From assembly GCA_910580005.1 (NCBI GenBank), contig CAJTXH010000023.1:1-28802 (forward strand): a stretch of 28,802 bases of DNA, given 5' to 3'. Position 1 is the stretch's first letter. Each line of letters opens with the position of its first letter. The stretch is from an uncultured Lachnospiraceae bacterium (lineage in GTDB: Bacteria > Bacillota > Clostridia > Lachnospirales > Lachnospiraceae). The position numbers and the translations under genes were made by a program. Under the pieces are notes generated by a model. It searched no databases. It saw only the letters and a program-made list of their open reading frames with translations, and was not told where the DNA came from. Shown piece after piece: positions 15,191 through 23,043 of the stretch.

Positions 15191-16357
15191 ATGGCAAGTA
15201 AAAGAATTTTAACAACCAAAGCCAGAGTTGATATGGTGACATCTGAAGATGTTTATACAACAGATAACCAGCTTATTATCCCTAAAGGAACTGTCCTTAC
15301 AGAAGATATAATAGCAGCATTAAAAGACCACTCAGTATTTGCAATCAGGGTGGATACAGGCGGTGATGGGGGTACTCCTGTACTTTTGGATGAACAGGGG
15401 CAAGAAACAATGGCAGAGGGTACAAGCGGTGAAGACCTTGCCACAGAGCCTGGTATATTAGAAATTCCTGAAGATGATGGAATTCCAAACACTAGTGAAA
15501 CTAAGGAATTCAGGGAGTTTGAGTCTTCATTTATGGAAAGTGTTGACGACCTTAAAAATGTATTTAACAGTGTTGTAATGAAGAACGAGGAAATTGATAC
15601 AAGCCTTCTGCTTTCAGATGTAAAACAAGTAGTATCAAAGGGCAGGAACAGCTTTCATATACTTGATATGCTGCATTGTATGAGAGGGTATGATGATGTT
15701 ACTTATGTGCATTGCATGAATGTGGCATTATTAAGTAACATGATAGGAAGGACTGTGTACCCTGAAATATCCCATGAAGAGCTGGAAGTTCTTACATTGT
15801 CAGGACTTTTATGTGATATAGGAAAAATACTTGTACCGGAAGAGGTTATTAATAAATCTGGCAGGCTTACACTCCCTGAGTATAATATTGCAAAGACACA
15901 TGTATTCCATGGCAACAATATTTTGAAAGGGCTTAACCTTGACCCACGCATTGCAGAAGTTGCTATGCGTCACCATGAAAGATGTGATGGAAGTGGTTAT
16001 CCTGGCGGTTTCAGGGGAGACCAGATAGAGGAATTTGCAAGGATTGTAGCTATAGCAGATACATATGATGCAATGACAACTGACAGGCCTTACCGCCCGG
16101 CAATCTGCCCGTTTGAGGTTATACATATGTTTGAAAGGGATGGCCTTGTAAAATATGATGTAAAATTCCTGCTACAATTCCTTGAAAAAGCAGCACATGC
16201 ATATGTAAATACTAAAGTAAAACTGTCAACTGGTGAAACAGGCAGGGTTATTATGATTAATAGGAAAGAACTTTCTAAGCCTGTAGTAAAAGTTGGCAAC
16301 AAATACTATGATTTATCAACGGAAACGTCTATACGCATCAAGAGCATAATAATATAA
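15191..16357 (+). CDS. HD-GYP domain protein with altered HD motif
   Basis: A 388-residue protein. The N-terminal part (1-55) contains the short VTSEDVYTTDNQLIIPKGTV segment seen in clostridial HD-GYP proteins, then an acidic linker (56-110) and an HD-GYP domain (about 150-330). Present are H174, GLLCDIGKILVPEEVI (206-220), H237/H240, HHERCDGSGYPGGF (261-274) and DTYDAMTTDRPYRP (290-303). The usual HDIGK reads CDIGK here: the metal-binding His is C208, while the GYP part is intact. Active members hydrolyse cyclic di-GMP; activity here is uncertain. GGGGG lies 5 bases before the ATG. It sits between purB and purA in the same direction, which is unusual. Confidence 0.88.
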   Translation: MASKRILTTKARVDMVTSEDVYTTDNQLIIPKGTVLTEDIIAALKDHSVFAIRVDTGGDGGTPVLLDEQGQETMAEGTSGEDLATEPGILEIPEDDGIPNTSETKEFREFESSFMESVDDLKNVFNSVVMKNEEIDTSLLLSDVKQVVSKGRNSFHILDMLHCMRGYDDVTYVHCMNVALLSNMIGRTVYPEISHEELEVLTLSGLLCDIGKILVPEEVINKSGRLTLPEYNIAKTHVFHGNNILKGLNLDPRIAEVAMRHHERCDGSGYPGGFRGDQIEEFARIVAIADTYDAMTTDRPYRPAICPFEVIHMFERDGLVKYDVKFLLQFLEKAAHAYVNTKVKLSTGETGRVIMINRKELSKPVVKVGNKYYDLSTETSIRIKSIII

Positions 16358-16425
16358 TACTTGCCAAGGTGCAAAGGATTGTTAATATAAAATTTGCCAC
16401 AAAAACGGCAGAATGGAGGAATATT

Positions 16426-17709
16426 ATGGTAACAGCTATTGTTGGAGCTAACTGGGGAGATGAAGGCAAAGGTAAGATTACTGACCTGCTTGCAAAGGAA
16501 TCAGATATTATTGTCCGTTTCCAGGGTGGAAGCAATGCAGGGCATACAATAATTAATGATTATGGTAAATTTGCTTTACATCTTCTCCCATCAGGCGTTT
16601 TTTATAACCATACAGTCAATGTAATAGGTAATGGCGTAGCATTAAATATCCCATATCTTTTTAATGAAATAGAAGGACTGGCAAAAAGGGGAGTGCCGGT
16701 GCCTAAGCTGATTGTATCTGACAGGGCACAGGTAGTTATGCCATACCATATAGCATTTGATGAGTATGAGGAGGAGCGCCTTGGAAAACAGTCATTTGGC
16801 TCTACCAAATCAGGTATTGCTCCATTTTATTCAGATAAATATGCCAAGACAGGCATACAGGTTTCAGAACTTTTCCTTGATGATGAGACATTAAAAGAAA
16901 AGATTTCAAGAATTTGTGCACAAAAAAATGTACTGTTAAAGCATCTTTATAACAAGCCAGAAATTAATGAGGAAGAACTTCTGGAAACACTGCATAGTTA
17001 CCGTGATATAGTTGCACCTTATGTATGTGATGTTTCTGCTTTCTTAAGGAAGGCACTTGGAGAAGGGAAGAATATACTGCTTGAAGGGCAGCTTGGTTCG
17101 CTGAAAGACCCTGACCACGGAATATACCCTATGGTTACTTCATCTTCTACACTTGCTGCATATGGTGCAGTTGGTGCAGGAATACCTCCATATGAGATAA
17201 AAAGGATTGTTACAGTAGTAAAAGCATATTCAAGTGCAGTTGGTGCAGGTGAGTTTGTAAGTGAAATACTTGATGAAGAGGAAGCAGACAAACTCAGGAA
17301 ACATGGCGGTGATGGCGGCGAATATGGCGCAACAACAGGCCGCCCAAGGCGTATGGGATGGTTTGATGCAGTTGCAACACGTTATGGATGCCAGATGCAG
17401 GGCGCTACAGAAGTAGTGCTTACAGTTCTTGACTGCCTTGGCTACCTTAAAGAAATACCTGTATGTACAGGTTATGAGATTGATGGGGAAGTAGTGGCAG
17501 ATTTCCCAGTGACAGCAAAACTTGCCAAGGCAAAACCTGTATATGAGGTGCTGCCTGGATGGGAAACTGATATATGTGGTATAACTGAATATGAAAAACT
17601 TCCAGAAAACTGCCGCAGATATGTTGAGTTTATTGAAAAACAGATTGGCGTCCCTGTTAAAATGGTATCAAACGGGCCAAAAAGGACAGATATAATATAC
17701 CGCAAGTAA
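16426..17709 (+). CDS. purA: Adenylosuccinate synthetase
   Basis: A 427-residue GTP-dependent enzyme that joins IMP and aspartate to adenylosuccinate, the substrate of PurB. The signatures GANWGDEGKGKITD (7-20, with catalytic D12 and the P-loop) and SNAGHT (36-41, H40) are present, along with a later STKSGIAP loop and GATTGRPRRMGWFD. The ATG at 16426 has GGAGGA 5 bases upstream; the in-frame ATG at 16369 lies in the intergenic leader. The length is normal. It follows the HD-GYP gene by 68 bases, and probably belongs to the purF-purB-HDGYP-purA group. A small hairpin follows the stop. Confidence 0.97.
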   Translation: MVTAIVGANWGDEGKGKITDLLAKESDIIVRFQGGSNAGHTIINDYGKFALHLLPSGVFYNHTVNVIGNGVALNIPYLFNEIEGLAKRGVPVPKLIVSDRAQVVMPYHIAFDEYEEERLGKQSFGSTKSGIAPFYSDKYAKTGIQVSELFLDDETLKEKISRICAQKNVLLKHLYNKPEINEEELLETLHSYRDIVAPYVCDVSAFLRKALGEGKNILLEGQLGSLKDPDHGIYPMVTSSSTLAAYGAVGAGIPPYEIKRIVTVVKAYSSAVGAGEFVSEILDEEEADKLRKHGGDGGEYGATTGRPRRMGWFDAVATRYGCQMQGATEVVLTVLDCLGYLKEIPVCTGYEIDGEVVADFPVTAKLAKAKPVYEVLPGWETDICGITEYEKLPENCRRYVEFIEKQIGVPVKMVSNGPKRTDIIYRK

Positions 17710-17733
17710 AATTCCATACCAGGGCATTGCCTT

Positions 17734-17752
17734 GCGGATAATATAAATCCGC
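17734..17752. terminator. Weak hairpin between purA and the PBP gene
   Basis: GCGGAT (17734-17739) and ATCCGC (17747-17752) are perfect complements around a 7-base A+T loop, followed only by TTTG. It may slow polymerase or protect the 3' end of the purA message. It is too weak to be sure of termination. Confidence 0.4.
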
Positions 17753-17773
17753 TTTGACGGAATGGGGCATTAT

Positions 17774-20194
17774 ATGAATTATGGCGAACAGCAGATTAGA
17801 AGAAAAATCAAAATCCTTGCATCACCAAAAAGCAAAATTATAAACAGGGTTAAACTATACAGTATTGTATGTTTTATTATTGTGCTGTCTGTTTTACTGC
17901 TGGTTATTGCTTTTTGTGCCGCAGGTTTGCTGCATGGGCTGGTTGACAGCGCACCTGTATTATCAGAAGACGGTCTTATGCCAAGCGGCTATGCAACTAC
18001 AATTTATGATGCAGATGGCAATATAACACAGACACTTGTAGGCTCTGATGCTAACAGGATATATGTAGATATAGGGCAGATTCCTGAAGATGTACAAAAT
18101 GCATTTATAGCAATTGAGGATGCAAGGTTTTATGAACATAAGGGAATTGATTTAAAAGGAATAATCAGGGCTGTATATACTGGTGTTATAAGCCGTGAAG
18201 GGCTGGAACAGGGCGCAAGCACTATTACACAGCAGCTTCTTAAAAACCAGGTTTTCGGGGGCGGAAATGAAACATCATTTTTTGCAAGGCTTACACGTAA
18301 AATACAGGAACAGTGCCTTGCAGTTGACCTTGAAAACAATATGGATAAAGACCAGATTTTAGAGTATTACCTTAATACAATAAACCTTGGCCAGAATACT
18401 TTAGGGGTTGAAGCAGCAAGCAAAAGGTATTTTGACAAATCTGTATCAGAGCTGGATATATCAGAAGCTGCTGTTATTGCCGGGATTACGCAGAACCCTT
18501 CAGAATACAATCCTATCACCCACCAGGAAAATAATGCTGCAAAACGCAAACTTGTGCTTAAAGCAATGCTTGAACAGAATTTTATTTCAGAAGATGAGTA
18601 TGAGGATGCGCTTGGTGACGATGTTTATTCATATATAAAACAGGTCAATGAAAAGAAATCATCAGCTAAAATCCTTGTAAATTCTTATTATGTGGATGCT
18701 GTTATAGATAATGTGATAAAAGACCTTAAACAAGAACTTGGATATACTGAAACACAGGCATATAATGCAGTTTACAGAAGAGGACTTAAAATATATTCAT
18801 GCCAGAAAAAGGAATTACAGGACATATGCGACAATGTTATAAATAATGACAGTTATTATCCCAAAGGGACAGTAAAATACCTTTCATATGCGTTATCTGT
18901 AAAAAGCCCTGATGGGGAAATCTCAGATTATACAGAAAAAGATATCAAGTCATTTTATTACAACAATAAGGGCAGAGAAATAAGCCTTTATTTTAAAAAG
19001 CAGAAAAGTGCAGGCAAGTATATAAAAGCTTTTAAAAAAAGTGTTTTAAATGGTAATAGTGAGGTTGTTGGTGAAAGCATTAATTTTATTAAACAGCCAC
19101 AAGCATCGTTTGTACTTCTTGACCAGCATAACGGGCATGTACAGGCAATAACAGGGGGGAGGGGCAGGAAAACTGCAGACAGGACATTTAACAGGGCGGT
19201 TTCTTCTAAAAGGCAGCCTGGCTCAACATTTAAAATCCTTTCGACCTACCTGCCGGCACTTGACACATGTGGCATGACCCTTGCCACTGTTGAGGAAGAT
19301 GCCCCTTATAAATATCCTGGAACAAACATTACAGTAAGGAACTGGGATGGCTCAGACTATAAAGGGTTTATTACACTGCGTGATGCAATTATCTGTTCTA
19401 ACAATGTAGTAACAGTAAAAACATTTGAAAAAGTATCACCACAGACAGGATTTGACTATCTTATGAACCTGGGGTTTTCTACACTCGTAGATAAAAAACA
19501 GGCTGAGGATGGGAAAATATACACTGATATACAGCTGCCGACAGCACTTGGAGGGCTTACAGATGGTGTTACAAACCTTGAACTTACAACAGCTTATGCA
19601 AGCATAGCAAATGGAGGGGAATATATCGAACCAGTTTTTTATACAAAAATAATTGACCATGATGGCAATGTGCTGCTAAAAAAAGAACCTGCTACTAAAA
19701 GGGTTATGAAAGAATCTACAGCATGGCTGCTTACAGATGCAATGGAGGATGTAATATCAAATGGCACAGGCACAGCGGCGGAATTTGAAAAAATAGAAAC
19801 CGCACAGGCTGGCAAAACAGGGACTACTTCTGATAATACAGACTATTGGTTTGAGGGATATACACCATATTATACTGCTGGCATCTGGACAGGTTATGAT
19901 ATAAATACACCACAGCATTCAGGTAATTTCCATAAAAGAATGTGGAAAGACATTATGGAAAAAATCCATAAAAAAATGAAGCTTGGAAAAAAGAGTTTTA
20001 AGAAACCAGACGGGATTGTTTCTTATGATATCTGTACTTCATCAGGGCTGCTTGCCAATACTGGCGTATGTGGTTCTGGATATGGAAATTCCCATGTACG
20101 CACTGAATACTTTGCAGGCGGTACGCAGCCCCATAAAAAATGCAACCTTCATATAAATTCTACAGAGACAGGCAGGTTAGAAGACATGCCTTAA
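17774..20194 (+). CDS. Class A penicillin-binding protein (PBP1A-type)
   Basis: An 806-residue bifunctional peptidoglycan synthase. It has a short cytoplasmic start, one membrane helix (about 30-52), a GT51 glycosyltransferase domain with IEDARFYEHKGID (114-126, catalytic E115) and EQGASTITQQLLKN (145-158), then a transpeptidase domain with STFK (484-487), SNN (542-544) and KTGT (681-684). It polymerises lipid II and cross-links stem peptides outside the membrane. I use the ATG at 17774, with GGGG 6 bases before it; an ATG at 17762 overlaps that RBS. The first 30 residues are strongly basic. The C-terminus ends in a Cys-containing tail without a fibronectin domain. The stop overlaps the stop of the convergent DUF3881 gene. 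Confidence 0.94.
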   Translation: MNYGEQQIRRKIKILASPKSKIINRVKLYSIVCFIIVLSVLLLVIAFCAAGLLHGLVDSAPVLSEDGLMPSGYATTIYDADGNITQTLVGSDANRIYVDIGQIPEDVQNAFIAIEDARFYEHKGIDLKGIIRAVYTGVISREGLEQGASTITQQLLKNQVFGGGNETSFFARLTRKIQEQCLAVDLENNMDKDQILEYYLNTINLGQNTLGVEAASKRYFDKSVSELDISEAAVIAGITQNPSEYNPITHQENNAAKRKLVLKAMLEQNFISEDEYEDALGDDVYSYIKQVNEKKSSAKILVNSYYVDAVIDNVIKDLKQELGYTETQAYNAVYRRGLKIYSCQKKELQDICDNVINNDSYYPKGTVKYLSYALSVKSPDGEISDYTEKDIKSFYYNNKGREISLYFKKQKSAGKYIKAFKKSVLNGNSEVVGESINFIKQPQASFVLLDQHNGHVQAITGGRGRKTADRTFNRAVSSKRQPGSTFKILSTYLPALDTCGMTLATVEEDAPYKYPGTNITVRNWDGSDYKGFITLRDAIICSNNVVTVKTFEKVSPQTGFDYLMNLGFSTLVDKKQAEDGKIYTDIQLPTALGGLTDGVTNLELTTAYASIANGGEYIEPVFYTKIIDHDGNVLLKKEPATKRVMKESTAWLLTDAMEDVISNGTGTAAEFEKIETAQAGKTGTTSDNTDYWFEGYTPYYTAGIWTGYDINTPQHSGNFHKRMWKDIMEKIHKKMKLGKKSFKKPDGIVSYDICTSSGLLANTGVCGSGYGNSHVRTEYFAGGTQPHKKCNLHINSTETGRLEDMP

Positions 20195-21072
20195 GCATGT
20201 ATAAAACTTGCATGTCCCTGCATCCATATTGTACCTTTAAAACGCCTGCCAGCCATTGGCTCGCCTGCAAGGTCTTTGCTGTTAATGCAGACATTTATTA
20301 TAATATCATTGCAATTTAATAAAAGTTCATAAATATATTCATTGGTATAAGGGTTAACTGCTTTATTCCAGTTAATAATTATGCCAAGTATTGAATAATT
20401 ATCTGACTCAGAACCATATGGTATAAAACTTGTTTCAACAATGCTGTATAAATCTTCAGTCCTTATACGCCTGCTGACACGTGCGCTTAAGTCTATATCA
20501 TCAAGGGTAAGGCTGTCAATAGCCTCCTGGTTGCCAGTTTTTGCTTTTGCTATAAGCTGGCTGCGTATATGTGCCCGCAGGTTTTTCTTTTCCTGTAAGT
20601 CATTATCCTGGGCAATCCCAAGCAGTATGCAGCCTTCAAGTGACAGGCCTGACAGTGACAGCCTTGCCTTGCAAGGTGTGTTTTCAGGACAGTTTAAATG
20701 TATATAGTCAACTGCATTCTGCAAGTAAAAAATCATTGAGATGCCTAGCCGCAAATCATCACACATGCCAGTGAATGCGCTTGTATCTACTCTTTTATTG
20801 ACAACAACATCTTCATTAGAAGTTACAAGTATGCTTTCACAGTATGGAAAATAATGTTCAAGATAAAAAAAACCTAATTTGTCATATTCCCCACGCAGTG
20901 TAATGCCTGTATGAGTGGCAAATTCTTTTGTTATTTCAGTATATATATTTTCACCATTGTGGCTGGCTTTCTTTGTAAGGTTTGGTTTATCCATAATAAC
21001 GCCAATCAGTTTATCTAAGTCCTGGCGTGTGTTAATATTGCTAAAGCCGATGGCCCGTAAAAAACGATGCAT
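20191..21072 (-). CDS. DUF3881 family protein
   Basis: A 293-residue cytoplasmic protein starting MHRFLRAIGF, which I recognise as DUF3881, a family found mainly in Lachnospiraceae and of unknown function. There is no signal peptide or membrane segment. A hydrophilic region around 165-215 is rich in acidic and basic residues. The start at 21072 is fixed by GGAGG 6 bases upstream; an in-frame ATG at 21084 would include the RBS in the gene. It is convergent with the PBP gene and their stop codons overlap by 3-4 bases, leaving no room for a separate terminator. Its promoter region abuts the repeat cluster. Confidence 0.85.
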   Translation of the reverse strand: MHRFLRAIGFSNINTRQDLDKLIGVIMDKPNLTKKASHNGENIYTEITKEFATHTGITLRGEYDKLGFFYLEHYFPYCESILVTSNEDVVVNKRVDTSAFTGMCDDLRLGISMIFYLQNAVDYIHLNCPENTPCKARLSLSGLSLEGCILLGIAQDNDLQEKKNLRAHIRSQLIAKAKTGNQEAIDSLTLDDIDLSARVSRRIRTEDLYSIVETSFIPYGSESDNYSILGIIINWNKAVNPYTNEYIYELLLNCNDIIINVCINSKDLAGEPMAGRRFKGTIWMQGHASFIHA

Positions 21073-21194
21073 TCCTACCTCCACTAATAAATATTACCGG
21101 ATTTGCGCCAGTTAAATTTTAAAAAGCGCCTTGTATTCCATAATACTACGAGTAGTAGCAGTCTGCAAGTAAAAAATGGATAAATAGTGGTGTT

Positions 21195-21258
21195 TTGTTA
21201 CTATTCGTTACTATTCACAGTCAATTAAATTCGAGGATTTTTGGCATGTTTTGTGTCA
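21195..21258 (+). repeat. Dispersed repeat, copy A
   Basis: Inverted partner of 1-65. It contains two tandem GTTACTATTC units (21197-21206, 21208-21217) followed by ACAGTCAATTAAAT and CGAGGATTTTTGG. The same ten-base unit recurs in the hairpin at 21340-21406. Nothing coding was seen from 21073 to this point. Confidence 0.7.
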
Positions 21259-21280
21259 AAAATACGAGTTTTATGGCGCC

Positions 21281-21406
21281 ATTTTGCATGATTTTCTGCA
21301 AAATGTGTGCATCAACAGCGCTGAAAGCGCTGCTGGTTGCTATGAACAGCGTAAGCTGTGAATAGTAACTACTATTCGTTACTATTCACAGCTACGCTGT
21401 TCATAG
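21281..21406. repeat. Cluster of three hairpins built from repeat units
   Basis: Three nested palindromes follow each other. ATTTTGCA/TGCAAAAT (21281-21288 with 21297-21304) has an 8-base loop. CAGCGCT/AGCGCTG (21316-21322 with 21326-21332) has a 3-base loop. The third is a very long hairpin whose arms, 21340-21369 and 21378-21406, pair over 29 positions with one bulged A and an 8-base loop. The long hairpin carries GAATAGTAAC and GTTACTATTC units shared with copies A and B. This resembles a REP/MITE-like dispersed element. Confidence 0.75.
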
Positions 21407-21413
21407 TAACGTG

Positions 21414-21530
21414 ATGCATGTTTCAACATTATTGACTGCATATCCAGCTTTAGTCATGCTGGTTGCATCTGCAATACTGTGTGTAACATTAAATATTTCC
21501 GATATTTCAAAAGGTTCATGTACATATATT
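21414..21530 (-). pseudogene. clpX: Fragment of clpX
   Basis: Reading from about 21479 down to 21414 gives SIADATSMTKAGYAVNNVE, closely like the ClpX stretch IADATTLTEAGYVGEDVE that follows Walker A. The residues before it (EISEIFNVTH) fit the ClpX LAKxLNVPF segment less well. The frame runs back to about 21550 without a start, Walker A or zinc domain, and ends at a stop in the adjacent repeat hairpin. It is therefore a leftover of a ClpX-like AAA+ gene, probably cut by the repeat. The match rests on about 20 residues recognised by eye. Confidence 0.55.
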
Positions 21531-21824
21531 TTATCCCTTCCATGCAAAATTGTGATTTATAGTATGATAAAAATACGCTTTTTAAATTTATGCTTCCATG
21601 ATACAATAATTCCATACAATATTCAAAAAAAGAGAAAAAATTATATTTTATGTCAATGGAATCTAAAACAAGACATAGGAAGGATATAAAACCAGCCTGT
21701 AAAAATTAGTTTATCAGACACCTTTGAAATTGAAGATACTTTGGCAGCAGATGATATTTAACAGAAATTTCTATAATATACAGGACATGGCATATCTATC
21801 CTTACAAACGGGAAAGGAAAAAAG
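21531..21824 (+). other. Intergenic stretch with a possible decayed small ORF
   Basis: A+T-rich sequence without a clear gene. One possible relic starts at 21650 (MSMESKTRHRKDIKP) and would need a frame change near 21690 to continue as KISLSDTFEIEDTLAADDI, ending at 21761. I cannot assign it. A TATAAT (21772-21777) before the transporter gene could be its -10, but no good -35 fits. Confidence 0.25.
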
Positions 21825-22709
21825 ATGAAACATCCCTTGTTCAAATATATCATTGCATTATTACTTTTTGGGCTTAATGGAATTGTAGCAGACAATATAA
21901 CTCTCGAAAGCTATCAGATTGTGTTTCTTCGCACTCTGATTGGAAGTTTGTTTTTAGGCATACTGTTTTTTGCTACGAAACAGCCTATTACATTTTATAA
22001 ACACAAAAAAAGCACTCTTTTCATTATCATATCTGGCATAGCTATGGGTGCTAGCTGGATATGTCTTTATGAGGCATACGCCCAGATTGGGGTAAGCGTT
22101 TCCTCGCTGCTATATTATTGCGGCCCGGTCATTGTAATGGTGCTTTCACCCATACTGTTCAATGAAAAACTGACAATGGTAAAAATAATTGGTTTTGCCA
22201 GCGTCTTATGTGGCATATTTCTGGTAAATGGACAAAATACAGACACATTAAATGTCCGGGGGATTTTCTGTGCTTCCCTGTCCGCTGTTTTCTATTCTGT
22301 CATGGTAATGTCAAATAAAAAGGCAAAGAACATAACAAACATGGAAAATTCCTTGATACAACTGATTATCAGTTTCCTTACTGTAGCAGTTTTTGCCGGA
22401 ATAAAAAGCGGTTTTTTGTTTTCACTAAGCAAAAGCGGTTTGATATGGGTTATTGTCCTCGGCGTAGTGAATACAGGAATTGGCTGTTATTTTTACTTTA
22501 CCTCCATTGGCAGTCTATCAGTACAGACTGTAGCTGTCTGCGGATACTTAGAACCTCTTTCGGCTGTTTTGTTTTCCGTTCTGCTGTTGCACGAAACTAT
22601 GTATCCCCTGCAAGCAGCAGGTGCTGCTTTGATAATTGGCGGAGCTGTATTTGGAGAATGTTTTTGTCATAATTCAGATTCCACCATAAAGGAAAAGAGG
22701 TGTATCTAA
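21825..22709 (+). CDS. EamA/DMT superfamily transporter
   Basis: A 294-residue membrane protein with about ten hydrophobic helices in two similar halves, the layout of EamA (drug/metabolite transporter) permeases. Typical parts are FLRTLIGSLFLG near the first helices and the repeat-end motif YYCGPVIVMVLSPILFNEKLT (93-113), echoed by CGYLEPLSAVLFSVLLLHE in the second half. It probably exports a small metabolite or amino acid; the substrate is not predictable. AAAGGA lies 8 bases before the ATG. Its codon use (more TCC, CTG, GGC) differs from neighbouring genes, and it sits just after a repeat cluster and a gene fragment, suggesting acquisition by transfer. Confidence 0.88.
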   Translation: MKHPLFKYIIALLLFGLNGIVADNITLESYQIVFLRTLIGSLFLGILFFATKQPITFYKHKKSTLFIIISGIAMGASWICLYEAYAQIGVSVSSLLYYCGPVIVMVLSPILFNEKLTMVKIIGFASVLCGIFLVNGQNTDTLNVRGIFCASLSAVFYSVMVMSNKKAKNITNMENSLIQLIISFLTVAVFAGIKSGFLFSLSKSGLIWVIVLGVVNTGIGCYFYFTSIGSLSVQTVAVCGYLEPLSAVLFSVLLLHETMYPLQAAGAALIIGGAVFGECFCHNSDSTIKEKRCI

Positions 22710-22740
22710 ATTAACTTGTTGTCTTAAAACGTGGATTAGC

Positions 22741-22833
22741 GTGGCAGATACGGATGAGCTTAAGTATTTGTCGTTTTTATATGAGCAGGAAATAGTAAAA
22801 AGCCAGGTTATTAGGGAGTTAGTTGAATTATAA
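22741..22833 (+). CDS. Possible 30-residue remnant ORF
   Basis: From a GTG at 22741, 30 codons read VADTDELKYLSFLYEQEIVKSQVIRELVEL, a highly charged helical sequence like the end of a DNA-binding or antitoxin protein. The frame is open further back to about 22710 without a better start, and no RBS is clear. It is more likely the tail of a lost gene than a functional gene. Confidence 0.25.
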   Translation: MADTDELKYLSFLYEQEIVKSQVIRELVEL

Positions 22834-22914
22834 GTTCTATTCACATCCAGTCCAGTTAGTATGGAATGGAAAAGCCGTGAATAATAATAAGTTACGTGTA
22901 TGGGCAGAGTTTTA

Positions 22915-22972
22915 GTCCATTTTCATAAACACAAGATAATTTCCAGTTATCTTGTGTTTATGTAAAATGGAC
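22915..22972. repeat. Long inverted-repeat hairpin (26-bp arms)
   Basis: The arms 22915-22939 and 22947-22972 are perfect complements apart from one bulged T, around the 7-base loop TTTCCAG. The ends read GTCCATTTT and AAAATGGAC. It lies between the transporter side and the convergent lipoprotein gene and could stop transcription from both sides, but there is no T-run. Shortened relatives occur at 4583-4628 and 27071-27112, so it looks like a small dispersed element. Confidence 0.75.
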
Positions 22973-23043
22973 ATGTGAAAGATACTAATCCCATAACTGT
23001 ATTAAAAAGAATGGTGCAGGCAGAAAGTTCTTTATTTCAATAG

